Shown here piece by piece: positions 53,282 through 61,061 of a stretch of DNA of 64,000 bases; within the stretch, counting starts at the first letter, position 1, and each line of letters starts with the position of its first letter. The translations under genes were made by a program, and so were the position numbers. Below the pieces are notes generated by a model. It saw only the letters and a program-made list of their open reading frames with translations. It ran no database searches and was not told where the DNA came from. The stretch is taken from contig DATAGP010000062.1 of assembly GCA_036263655.1 (NCBI GenBank), positions 1 through 64,000 on the forward strand, given 5' to 3'. Source of the stretch: Schlegelella_A sp036263655. Lineage in GTDB: Bacteria > Pseudomonadota > Gammaproteobacteria > Burkholderiales > Burkholderiaceae_C.

Positions 53282-54129
53282 GCCTGCTGGCGATCGTCGG
53301 CGGCACCGGTCTGTACGAGCTGCCGGGCATGGAGGTCGAGGAGCGCATCCTCGTCCCGACCCCGTTCGGCATGCCGTCGGGCGCGGTGCTGCGCGGCCGC
53401 CTCGACGGCAGGCCGCTGCTCTTCCTCGCCCGCCACGGCGACGGCCACCGGCTCCTGCCGCACGAGATCAACTACCGCGCCAACGTCTTCGCGCTGAAGC
53501 AGGCCGGCGCGACGCAGCTGCTCGGCTTCTCGGCGGTCGGCAGCCTCGACGAGCGCATCGCCCCCGGCCACTTCGCCGTCGCGAGCCAGTACCTCGACTG
53601 GACCAAGGGCGGCCGCGAGCGGACGTTCTTCGGTGCCGGCGTGGCGGCGCACGTGTCCACCGCACTGCCGGTGAGCGCGAACATGGTCGACTGGATCGCC
53701 GCGGCCGCCGCCGCGCGCGGCATACCGCTGCATCGCGACGTCACGTACGCCTGCGTCGAGGGCCCGCGCCTCGGCACCCGGGCCGAGAGCCTGTTCCTGC
53801 AACGGGCAGGGTGCCACATCGTCGGCATGACCAACGTGCCCGAGGTGTTCCTCGCCCGCGAAGCGCAGATCTGCTACGCGACGATCGGCATCGTCACCGA
53901 CTACGACTGCTGGATGGAGGACCCGAGCCGGCACGTCACCGTGTCGTCGATGCTGGCGCTGTACCGCGAAAGCCTCTCCGAAGCAGGCAAGCTCCTCGAG
54001 GCGCTGCTGCGGCTGCCGCCTCCTGCGGAAGAGCCGGAGATCCGCACCGCCCTGCGCTCGGCGCTGATGACGCCCGTCGAGGGCCTCGCCGCTCCGCAGC
54101 AGGCATGGCTGCAGGTGCTGCAGCGCTAG
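53278..54129 (+). CDS. MTA-phosphorylase-like purine nucleoside phosphorylase
   Basis: The 283-residue protein has the MTAP fold: AIVGGTGLYELPG at the start, FLARHGDGHRLLPHEINYRAN with phosphate and ribose contacts (in part), VEGPRLGTRAES, MTNVPEVFLAREAQICYA and VTDYDCW. The TDYD motif suits a 6-amino purine such as adenine. In the arsenosugar context it could remove adenine from the arsenosyl-adenosine made by ArsS, leaving a ribose-1-phosphate. Start GTG 53278 overlaps arsS. Confidence 0.9.
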   Translation: MSLLAIVGGTGLYELPGMEVEERILVPTPFGMPSGAVLRGRLDGRPLLFLARHGDGHRLLPHEINYRANVFALKQAGATQLLGFSAVGSLDERIAPGHFAVASQYLDWTKGGRERTFFGAGVAAHVSTALPVSANMVDWIAAAAAARGIPLHRDVTYACVEGPRLGTRAESLFLQRAGCHIVGMTNVPEVFLAREAQICYATIGIVTDYDCWMEDPSRHVTVSSMLALYRESLSEAGKLLEALLRLPPPAEEPEIRTALRSALMTPVEGLAAPQQAWLQVLQR

Positions 54130-54130
54130 T

Positions 54131-54829
54131 GTGCTGTCGCCCGTGACGGCCGAGCTCTGCATCGTCATGCCCGTGCTCGACGAGGCCGAGCGCCTCGCCG
54201 ACGCGCTGCGGGCGCTGCAGCCGCTGCGCCGGCGCGGCGCCATCGTCGTGGTCGTCGACGGCGGCAGCAGCGACGACAGCCTCGCGATCGCGCGTGGCGC
54301 AGCGGACGTCGCCGTGAGCGCGCCGCGCGGCCGCGCCTCGCAGATGAACGCCGGCGCGCAGGCGTGCGCATCGCGCGTGCTGCTGTTCCTGCATGCCGAC
54401 ACCCGGCTGCCCGAAGATGCCGATGCGATCGTCGCGCGCGCGACGGCCACGCATGCCTGGGGCCGCTTCGACGTGCAGCTCGACAGCCCGCGCCCGCTGC
54501 TGCGCGTGGTCGCCGCGGCCATGAACCTGCGCTCGCGCCTGACCGGCATCGCCACCGGCGACCAGGCGCTGTTCGCGCGGCGCGACGTGTTCGTCGCCGC
54601 CGGCGGCTACCCGGACATCGCGCTGATGGAAGACATCGCCCTGTCGCGCCGCCTGAAGCGCCTCGGGCCGCCGGCGCGCCTGCGCGAACGCGTCCGCACG
54701 TCGGCGCGCCGCTGGGAGCGGCACGGCGCCTGGCGGACGATCTGGCTGATGTGGCGCCTGCGCGCCGCGTATGCGATCGGGGCCGACCCGGCCCGCCTGG
54801 CGAAGCGATATGGCAGCGCGCCCCGATAG
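54131..54829 (+). CDS. TIGR04283-type arsenosugar glycosyltransferase
   Basis: The 232-residue family-2 glycosyltransferase has CIVMPVLDEAERL, VVVDGGSSDDS, PRGRASQMNAGAQ, LFLHADTRLPE with the DxD-like metal site, and GDQALFARRDVF. GTG 54131 follows the phosphorylase stop by 1 bp. The next gene overlaps it by 20 bp, so tight coupling is likely. In arsenosugar clusters it is thought to modify the ribose moiety. Confidence 0.9.
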   Translation: MLSPVTAELCIVMPVLDEAERLADALRALQPLRRRGAIVVVVDGGSSDDSLAIARGAADVAVSAPRGRASQMNAGAQACASRVLLFLHADTRLPEDADAIVARATATHAWGRFDVQLDSPRPLLRVVAAAMNLRSRLTGIATGDQALFARRDVFVAAGGYPDIALMEDIALSRRLKRLGPPARLRERVRTSARRWERHGAWRTIWLMWRLRAAYAIGADPARLAKRYGSAPR

Positions 54830-55445
54830 CGGCCCGCCGGATCTGCGCCGGGTGGCCGTCGCGGTGCTGGCGAAGGCGCCGATCCCGGGCCTCGCCAAGA
54901 CCCGGCTCATCCCGGCCCTCGGCGCGAGCGGCGCGGCGCGGCTGCAGCGCCGGCTCACGCGACGGGCCGTGCGCACCGCGCTCGACGCCGGGCTGGGCCC
55001 GGTGACCCTGTGGTGCACGCCTGACGCGCGGCATCCCTTCTTTCGCGCGCTGCAAGCGAGCGTGCCGATCGCGCTGCGCGTACAGCCGGGCGGCGATCTG
55101 GGCGAGCGCATGCACCAGGCGTTTTTGCTGCATTGCGAGCAAGGCCCGCTGCTGCTGATCGGCACCGACTGCCCGGCCCTGACGACGGCGCACCTGCGCG
55201 AGGCCGCCGGCGCCCTGCTCGCGGGCGGCGACGTCGTCCTCCAGCCGGCCGAAGACGGCGGCTACGTGCTCATCGGGCTGCGCCGGCCGCAGGCGAGCCT
55301 CTTCCGCGGCATGACCTGGAGCACGCCCGAGGTGATGGCGCAGACGCGAAGCCGCTCGATGGCCATCGGCCTGCGCCTCCGCGAGCTCGAGACCCTGTTC
55401 GACATCGACGTGCCGGCCGACCTCGAGCGGCTCGCCGCCTGCTGA
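54810..55445 (+). CDS. TIGR04282-type arsenosugar glycosyltransferase
   Basis: The 211-residue nucleotidyltransferase-fold protein has VAVLAKAPIPGLAKTRLIPALG at its start (in part), LLLIGTDCPALTTAHLREAA, and AEDGGYVLIGLRRPQASLF, which are typical. It is the partner of the TIGR04283-type gene in arsenosugar clusters. ATG 54810 opens MAARPDSGPPD inside the preceding gene. The next gene starts 1 bp after its stop. Confidence 0.9.
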   Translation: MAARPDSGPPDLRRVAVAVLAKAPIPGLAKTRLIPALGASGAARLQRRLTRRAVRTALDAGLGPVTLWCTPDARHPFFRALQASVPIALRVQPGGDLGERMHQAFLLHCEQGPLLLIGTDCPALTTAHLREAAGALLAGGDVVLQPAEDGGYVLIGLRRPQASLFRGMTWSTPEVMAQTRSRSMAIGLRLRELETLFDIDVPADLERLAAC

Positions 55446-55446
55446 C

Positions 55447-56175
55447 ATGGGGCAGCGCCTGCGCACCGCCGCACCGCTGCTCCTCGCCGCCGGCTTCATC
55501 GCGCTCCTGTGCTGGGAGACGCGGCAGCCCTTGCGCGGCCCGACCCGGCCACGCGCCGGGCGGCTGCTGCGGAACCTGGCGGTCGGCGCCGGCGGCGCGC
55601 TCGTCGTCGCCGCGATCGAAGCGCCGGTCACGCGCAGGGTCGCCGACATCGCCGAACGCCGACAGCTCGGCCTCGTCCGGCAGCTCGGCATCGGGAAACC
55701 GGCGCAGCGCGTCGTGTCCCTGCTGCTGCTCGACTACACGCTCTACCTCTGGCATGCGCTGATGCATCGGGTGCCGGCGCTCTGGCGATGGCACCGCGCC
55801 CACCATGCCGACCCCGACCTCGACGCCTCGACGGGGCTGCGCTTCCACGCCATGGAGATGCTGTGGTCGGTGCCGTGGCGCGCGGCGCAGGCGGTGCTGA
55901 TCGGCGTGCCGCACTCGACGATGGCGCTGTGGGGTCGCCTGACCCTCGCCGAGGTGATGTTCCACCATGCCGATGTGCGCCTGCCGCCTGCCGCCGAGCG
56001 CGTGCTGAGTGCCTTCGTCGTCACGCCGCGCCTGCACGGCATCCATCATTCCGACGTCGCCGCGCACCAGCGCACCAACCTGTCGGCAGGCCTCGCTGTC
56101 TGGGACCTCCTGCACGGCACGCGCTGCACCGGCGTGCCGCAGGCCGGCATCACGATCGGCGTGCCGGTTCGGTGA
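55447..56175 (+). CDS. Sterol-desaturase / fatty-acid-hydroxylase family membrane protein
   Basis: The 242-residue inner-membrane protein carries the diiron His boxes HALMH, HRAHH and HGIHH with hydrophobic segments around them (AAPLLLAAGFIALLCW, VVSLLLLDYTLYLWH). Family members hydroxylate or desaturate lipid-like substrates. It starts 1 bp after the glycosyltransferase and its stop overlaps the fusion gene (TGATG). The position suggests a possible link of the arsenosugar product to lipids, but this is inference. Confidence 0.88.
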   Translation: MGQRLRTAAPLLLAAGFIALLCWETRQPLRGPTRPRAGRLLRNLAVGAGGALVVAAIEAPVTRRVADIAERRQLGLVRQLGIGKPAQRVVSLLLLDYTLYLWHALMHRVPALWRWHRAHHADPDLDASTGLRFHAMEMLWSVPWRAAQAVLIGVPHSTMALWGRLTLAEVMFHHADVRLPPAAERVLSAFVVTPRLHGIHHSDVAAHQRTNLSAGLAVWDLLHGTRCTGVPQAGITIGVPVR

Positions 56176-58364
56176 TGCGCCTCGACAAGCGCTGGTGGCT
56201 CGTCCTGGCGCTGTCGGCAGCGATCGTCGCCTTCGTCGCCCTCGACCTCGGCCGCTTCCTGAGCCTCGCCGCCGTGAAGGCCGGCCATGCCCAGCTCGAG
56301 GCCTGGCGCGGCGAACGACCGCTCACCGCCGCGCTGCTGTTCTTCCTCGCCTACGTCGCGCTTACCGCGCTGTCGGTGCCCGGCGCCGCGGTGGCGACGG
56401 TCGCCGCTGGCGCGCTCTTCGGCCTGGTCCAGGGCACGGTGATCGTCTCGTTCGCGGCGGCGATCGGCGCGACCCTCGCCATGCTCTCGGCGCGCTGGCT
56501 CCTCGGTGACTGGGTTCGGGCGCGCTTCGGCGAGCGCCTGGCCACCCTGAACGCCGGCATGGAGCGGGACGGCGGCTTCTACCTCTTCACGCTGCGCCTG
56601 GTGCCGGTGCTGCCCTTCGTCCTCATCAACCTGGCGATGGGACTGACGAGCATCCGGCCGTGGACCTTCTACTGGGTCAGCCAGCTTGGCATGCTGGCCG
56701 GCACGCTGATCTACGTCAACGCCGGCACGCAGCTCGCGCGCATCGATTCGCTCTCGGGCATCGCCTCGCCCGGCCTGCTCGCGTCGCTCGCGCTTCTCGG
56801 CGTCTTTCCGCTCGCGGCGCGCAAGATCGTCGATGCCGTGCAAGCCCGCCGCACGGTCGCCGCGCGCTACCGTCGTCCGCGGCGCTTCGACCGCAACCTG
56901 GTCGTGATCGGCGCCGGCTCGGCCGGGCTCGTCACCGCCTACATCGCCGCGGCGCTGAAAGCGAAGGTCACGCTGGTGGAAAAGGACGCGATGGGCGGCG
57001 ATTGCCTGAACACCGGCTGCGTCCCCTCCAAGGCGCTCATCCGCTCGGCGAAGTTCCTCGCCGACGTCAAGCGGGCCCGCGAGTTCGGCATCCGGTCGGC
57101 CGAGGCCAGCTTCGATTTCGCCGAGGTCATGGCGCGCGTGCAGCGGGTCATCAGGCAGATCGAGCCGCACGATTCGGTCGAGCGCTACCGCGGCCTCGGC
57201 GTCGACGTCGTGCGCGGCGAGGCCCGCATCGTCACGCCCTGGGAAGTGGAGATCCGGCGGGGCGACGGCAGCGTCGACCGCCTCAGCACGCGCAGCATCG
57301 TCATCGCCGCCGGCGCGCGCCCGCACATCCCGCCGATTCCCGGCATCGAGTCCGTCGACGCGCTGACCTCCGAGAACCTGTGGGACGTGCGCGAGCTGCC
57401 GGCTCGCCTGCTGGTCCTCGGCGGCGGCCCGATCGGCTGCGAGCTGGCGCAGGCCTTCGCCCGGCTCGGGTCGACGGTGACGCAGGTGGAGATGCTGCCT
57501 CGCCTGCTGACGCGCGAGGACCCGGAGGTCTCGGCGCGGGTGAGCGAGCGCTTCCGCGCCGAGGGCATCGACGTGCTCGTGAACCACAAGGCAGTGCGGA
57601 TCGAGCGCGACGGCACGGAGAAGGTGCTCGTCGCCGAAAGCGACGGCGTGCCGCGGCGCATCGCCTTCGACGAGATCCTCGTCGCCGTCGGGCGCACGGC
57701 GAACCTCGCCGGCTACGGGCTCGAAGCGCTGGGGCTGAAGACCGGCCGCACGGTCGAGGTCGACGGCTACCTGCGGACCAACTTCCCGAACATCTACGCC
57801 GCCGGCGACGTCGCCGGGCCATACCAGTTCACGCACACCGCTTCGCACCAGGCCTGGTACGCCGCCGTCAACGCGCTGTTCGATCCGATCCGGATGCGCG
57901 CTGACTACCGCGTGATCCCGTGGACCACCTTCGTCGATCCGGAGGTCGCCCGCGTCGGCCTGAACGAGACCGATGCGAGAGAGCAGAACGTGCCGTTCGA
58001 GGTCACGACCTACGGCCTCGACGCGCTCGACCGGGCGATCACCGAGGGCGCGGCAGAGGGCTTCGTGAAGGTGCTGACCGCGCCGGGCAAGGACCGCATC
58101 CTCGGCGTCACCATCGTCGGCGAGCACGCCGGCGAGCTCATCGCCGAGTTCGTGCTGGCGATGAGGCACGGCCTCGGCCTGAAGAAGATCCTCGCCACCG
58201 TCCACGCCTACCCGACGCTCGCCGAAGCGAACAAGCACGTCGCCGGCGAATGGCGGCGGGCCCACGCGCCGGCCCGGCTCCTGGCCTGGGTCGAGCGCTG
58301 GCACGCCTGGCGGCGCGGCGCGGGACGGGCCGACCCGGCCCCTCGTCAGGACGCCGCTGGCTGA
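56175..58364 (+). CDS. TVP38/TMEM64-family domain fused to a dihydrolipoamide-dehydrogenase-like FAD disulfide oxidoreductase
   Basis: The 729-residue protein has a TVP38 (DedA-like) membrane domain (residues 1-220; GAAVATVAAGALFGLVQGT, RLVPVLPFVLINLAMGLT) and a class I flavin disulfide reductase domain (~235-700; VVIGAGSAGLVTAYIAA, C277-x4-C282 in GGDCLNTGCVPSK, YAAGDVAGPYQFTH, and C-terminal HAYPTLAE with the active-site His). It lacks the mercury-binding C-terminal Cys pair of MerA. Such fusions occur in proteobacteria near arsenic or metal genes. It ends the arsenosugar-like run. Confidence 0.9.
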   Translation: MRLDKRWWLVLALSAAIVAFVALDLGRFLSLAAVKAGHAQLEAWRGERPLTAALLFFLAYVALTALSVPGAAVATVAAGALFGLVQGTVIVSFAAAIGATLAMLSARWLLGDWVRARFGERLATLNAGMERDGGFYLFTLRLVPVLPFVLINLAMGLTSIRPWTFYWVSQLGMLAGTLIYVNAGTQLARIDSLSGIASPGLLASLALLGVFPLAARKIVDAVQARRTVAARYRRPRRFDRNLVVIGAGSAGLVTAYIAAALKAKVTLVEKDAMGGDCLNTGCVPSKALIRSAKFLADVKRAREFGIRSAEASFDFAEVMARVQRVIRQIEPHDSVERYRGLGVDVVRGEARIVTPWEVEIRRGDGSVDRLSTRSIVIAAGARPHIPPIPGIESVDALTSENLWDVRELPARLLVLGGGPIGCELAQAFARLGSTVTQVEMLPRLLTREDPEVSARVSERFRAEGIDVLVNHKAVRIERDGTEKVLVAESDGVPRRIAFDEILVAVGRTANLAGYGLEALGLKTGRTVEVDGYLRTNFPNIYAAGDVAGPYQFTHTASHQAWYAAVNALFDPIRMRADYRVIPWTTFVDPEVARVGLNETDAREQNVPFEVTTYGLDALDRAITEGAAEGFVKVLTAPGKDRILGVTIVGEHAGELIAEFVLAMRHGLGLKKILATVHAYPTLAEANKHVAGEWRRAHAPARLLAWVERWHAWRRGAGRADPAPRQDAAG

Positions 58365-58368
58365 CCGA

Positions 58369-58572
58369 TCACTGGCTCCGCGACCCCGAGGAGACGGATT
58401 GCAGATCCGCGACCAGCCTCGCGAAGGCGCTGTCGTCGCCGGATGCGTCGCTGTCCGCGCCGGGCTCGGAGTCCAGGGCCCCGTGCCGGCTCGCGGATCG
58501 GCTGGCGATCTGGCGATTGGATTCGGCGATCAGCGCCTGGCGCGTTTCCGGAGTCATGTAGTAGCGATGCAT
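58369..58572 (-). CDS. Possible small acidic protein (67 aa)
   Basis: The frame from ATG 58572 reads MHRYYMTPETRQALIAESNR and ends in a Ser/Asp-rich tail (GADSDASGDDSAFARLVADLQ). It has plausible soluble-protein composition and no recognisable domain. It sits in a 359-bp gap between the fusion gene and the isoaspartyl methyltransferase gene. No strong ribosome-binding site is seen, so this is uncertain. Confidence 0.35.
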   Translation of the reverse strand: MHRYYMTPETRQALIAESNRQIASRSASRHGALDSEPGADSDASGDDSAFARLVADLQSVSSGSRSQ

Positions 58573-58723
58573 CACGTCGAGGAGAAGTGGGAACAACGCG
58601 ACGCTATCGAGAAGCAGCGGCCCGGCTCGTCCGCCTTGACCGACGTCCGCTGTCGGACAAGGGCGCATGCATGACGCTGCCGCGGCGCCGAGGTACGCTG
58701 CGCCGGCGGGAGTCGAGACGACG

Positions 58724-59452
58724 ATGCTTTCGAAGCGCAGCTTTCTTGCCGGGGCCGCCGGGCTCTGTCTCGGCGAGCTCGCCCCGGCCGCGGACCCGTA
58801 TGCCGACGCGCGGTCGAAGCTGCTCGCCGAAATCCAGGGCGACCTGCGCGACACCGCGTCGTCGACCGGTCGGCGCGAGTTCGATCCCGCCGTGCTGGCG
58901 GCGATGGCCAGCGTGCCCCGTCACCGCTTCGTGCCGCCGCCGCTGGCGCCGCTCGCCTACGTCAACCGTCCCCTGGCCATCGGCCACGGGCAGACGATCT
59001 CGCAGCCGTTCATCGTCGCCCTCATGACGCAGCTCATCGACCCGAAGCCCACGGATCGCGTGCTCGAGATCGGCACCGGCTCCGGCTACCAGGCGGCGGT
59101 GCTGGCGAAGCTCGTCGCCCGCGTGCACACCATCGAGATCGTGCGGCCGCTGGGCGAGCGCGCCGCCGAGCTGCTGCGCGAGCTCGGCCATGCGAACGTC
59201 GAGGTGCGGATCGGCGACGGCTACCGCGGCTGGCCCGAGGCGGCGCCGTTCGACGCCATCGTCGTGACCGCAGCGCCCGACCGGATGCCGCAGCCTCTGA
59301 TCGATCAGCTCGCGCCCGGCGGGCGGCTGATCGCGCCGATCGGGCCGCAGGGCGGCGCGCAGGATCTGCTGCTGCTGCGCAAGGATCCGGACGGCCGCGT
59401 CGTCACGCGCAGCGTGCTGCCCGTGCGCTTCGTGCCGCTCACGCGCAACTGA
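58724..59452 (+). CDS. pcm: Protein-L-isoaspartate O-methyltransferase with apparent export signal
   Basis: The 242-residue protein has the PCMT motifs HRFVPPPLAPLAYVNRPLAIGHGQTISQPFIVA (in part), VLEIGTGSGYQAAVLAKL and FDAIVVTAAPDRMPQPLIDQL. It repairs isoaspartyl residues. The first ~25 residues (MLSKRSFLAGAAGLCLGEL) look like a signal peptide, unlike cytosolic PCMTs, so a periplasmic form is likely. ATG 58724 is preferred to an upstream in-frame start at 58667. Confidence 0.9.
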   Translation: MLSKRSFLAGAAGLCLGELAPAADPYADARSKLLAEIQGDLRDTASSTGRREFDPAVLAAMASVPRHRFVPPPLAPLAYVNRPLAIGHGQTISQPFIVALMTQLIDPKPTDRVLEIGTGSGYQAAVLAKLVARVHTIEIVRPLGERAAELLRELGHANVEVRIGDGYRGWPEAAPFDAIVVTAAPDRMPQPLIDQLAPGGRLIAPIGPQGGAQDLLLLRKDPDGRVVTRSVLPVRFVPLTRN

Positions 59453-59479
59453 CGGCGCGTCCGGCCCGCTCGAGGCGAC

Positions 59480-59959
59480 TCAGCCGCGGCGTGCCGCCTC
59501 GATGGCGGCGATGTCGATCTTGCGCATCTCCATCATCGCCGCGAACGCGCGCCTGGCGGCCGCGGGGTCGGGATCGGCGATCGCCTCCGTCATGGCGCGC
59601 GGCGTGATCTGCCACGACAGGCCCCACTTGTCCTTGCACCAGCCGCAGGCGCTCTCCTCGCCGCCGTTGCCGACGATCGCGTTCCACAGGCGGTCGGTCT
59701 CGGCCTGGTCGTCCGTGGCGACCTGGAACGAGAAGGCCTCGCTGTGCCTGAACTGCGGGCCGCCGTTGAGGCCGAGGCAGGGGATGCCGAGGACGGTGAA
59801 CTCCACGGTCAGCACGTCGCCCTGCTTGCCGGACGGGTAGTCGCCGGGCGCGCGCAGGACCCTTCCGACGGCGCTGTCGGGGAAGGTCTCGGCGTAGAAC
59901 GTCGCGGCATCGAGCGCGGTGCCGTCGTACCAGAGACAGATCGTGTTCTTGCTGAGCAT
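59480..59959 (-). CDS. VOC-family (PhnB-like) protein
   Basis: The 159-residue protein starts MLSKNTICLWYDGTALDAATFYAETFPDS (in part), has FSFQVATDDQAETDRLWNAIV and SACGWCKDKWGLSWQITPRAM, and matches PhnB / 3-demethylubiquinone-methyltransferase-domain proteins of the VOC fold. The function is unknown. It is convergent with the pcm gene and divergent from an EamA transporter. Confidence 0.9.
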   Translation of the reverse strand: MLSKNTICLWYDGTALDAATFYAETFPDSAVGRVLRAPGDYPSGKQGDVLTVEFTVLGIPCLGLNGGPQFRHSEAFSFQVATDDQAETDRLWNAIVGNGGEESACGWCKDKWGLSWQITPRAMTEAIADPDPAAARRAFAAMMEMRKIDIAAIEAARRG

Positions 59960-60035
59960 GGGCTCGTTCCTTTGCTGTTGCGGGACTGCGGGAGGCCGAT
60001 ACTCCGCCGGCGCCAGCCCGACCCTGCCACACACC

Positions 60036-60926
60036 GTGTCCGTCTTCAACCTCCAGAGCGCCCGGACCGTCGGCTTCGCCTGTCTGCTGGTGACCTCCCT
60101 CGGTTGGGGCCTGAACTGGCCGGCGATGAAGGTCCTGCTGCTCGAGCTGCCGCCGCTGTTCGCGCGCGGTGCGGCAGGCTCGGTCGCCGGCGTCGCCTGC
60201 GCGCTCGCGGCGCTGCTGCTCGGCCAGTCGCTGGTCGTGCCGCGTCCCCTGATCGGCCGCCTGGTCGCGGCCTCGGCACTCAACGTCTTCGCCTGGATGG
60301 GCCTGGCGACGGTGGCCATGCGCTGGCTCAGCGTCGGCCAGTGCGCCCTGCTCGTCTACACGATGCCGGTGTGGGCCACCCTGCTCGCCTGGCCGATCCG
60401 CGGCGAGCGGCCGTCGCTGCGCGCGTGCGCGGGGTTGGTGCTCTGCATGGCCGGCCTGTGGCAGCTCTTCGGCAGCCAGGGCTTCGACCTCGACCGCGAC
60501 CAGACGATCGGGGCGGCGCTGGCCCTGAGCTCGGCCGTGCTCTTCGCGCTGAGCACCGTCGCGCTGCGGCCGCTCGTCGAGCTGGCGCCGGTGGCGTCGC
60601 TGGCCTGGCAGCTCGGCATCGGCTGCATCCCGATGGTCGCGATGGGCTGGGCCTTCGAGCACCCGCAGGTGGCGCAGGTCAGTCCGACCGGCTGGGCCCT
60701 GATGCTCTACATGACCGCCGTGCCCATGGGCCTGTGCTACATGACCTGGTTCGCGGCCCTGCGCCGGCTGCCACCGACGACGGCGTCGCTGGCGACGCTG
60801 CTCACGCCGGTGATCGGCGTCGTCTCGGCGGCGTTCGTTCTCGGCGAAGCGCTGGGCACGAGGGAGCTGCTGGCGCTGACGCTGACGCTCGCCGGCGTCG
60901 CCCTCGCCTTGCGGAGATCGACGTGA
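60036..60926 (+). CDS. EamA/DMT-family transporter
   Basis: The 296-residue inner-membrane protein has ten predicted helices in two EamA repeats (GFACLLVTSLGWGLNWPAMKVLLLELPPL, in part; IGAALALSSAVLFALSTVALRPL) and the ending TPVIGVVSAAFVLGEAL...LALTLTLAGVALALRRS. Family members export metabolites or amino acids. GTG 60036 is the best start, as it leaves a short cytosolic N-terminus before helix 1. Confidence 0.88.
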   Translation: MSVFNLQSARTVGFACLLVTSLGWGLNWPAMKVLLLELPPLFARGAAGSVAGVACALAALLLGQSLVVPRPLIGRLVAASALNVFAWMGLATVAMRWLSVGQCALLVYTMPVWATLLAWPIRGERPSLRACAGLVLCMAGLWQLFGSQGFDLDRDQTIGAALALSSAVLFALSTVALRPLVELAPVASLAWQLGIGCIPMVAMGWAFEHPQVAQVSPTGWALMLYMTAVPMGLCYMTWFAALRRLPPTTASLATLLTPVIGVVSAAFVLGEALGTRELLALTLTLAGVALALRRST

Positions 60927-61061
60927 GGCGATCGGCGACCCGCGCGTCGACGACGGCTCCGGCCCAGTGGCTCCCGGCGCGCGATTTACACGTCCCCCGA
61001 ACCGCCGCAGAATGGCCCGACGCCGGGCGACGGCGGATCGACCCGCCCACGAGGAGACACC

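Noticed and set aside
56175..58364. Mercuric reductase (MerA) for the fusion protein
   Set aside because: The redox CxxxxC and interface His are present, but the C-terminal Cys pair and heavy-metal domain of MerA are absent, so dihydrolipoamide-dehydrogenase-like is the safer name.
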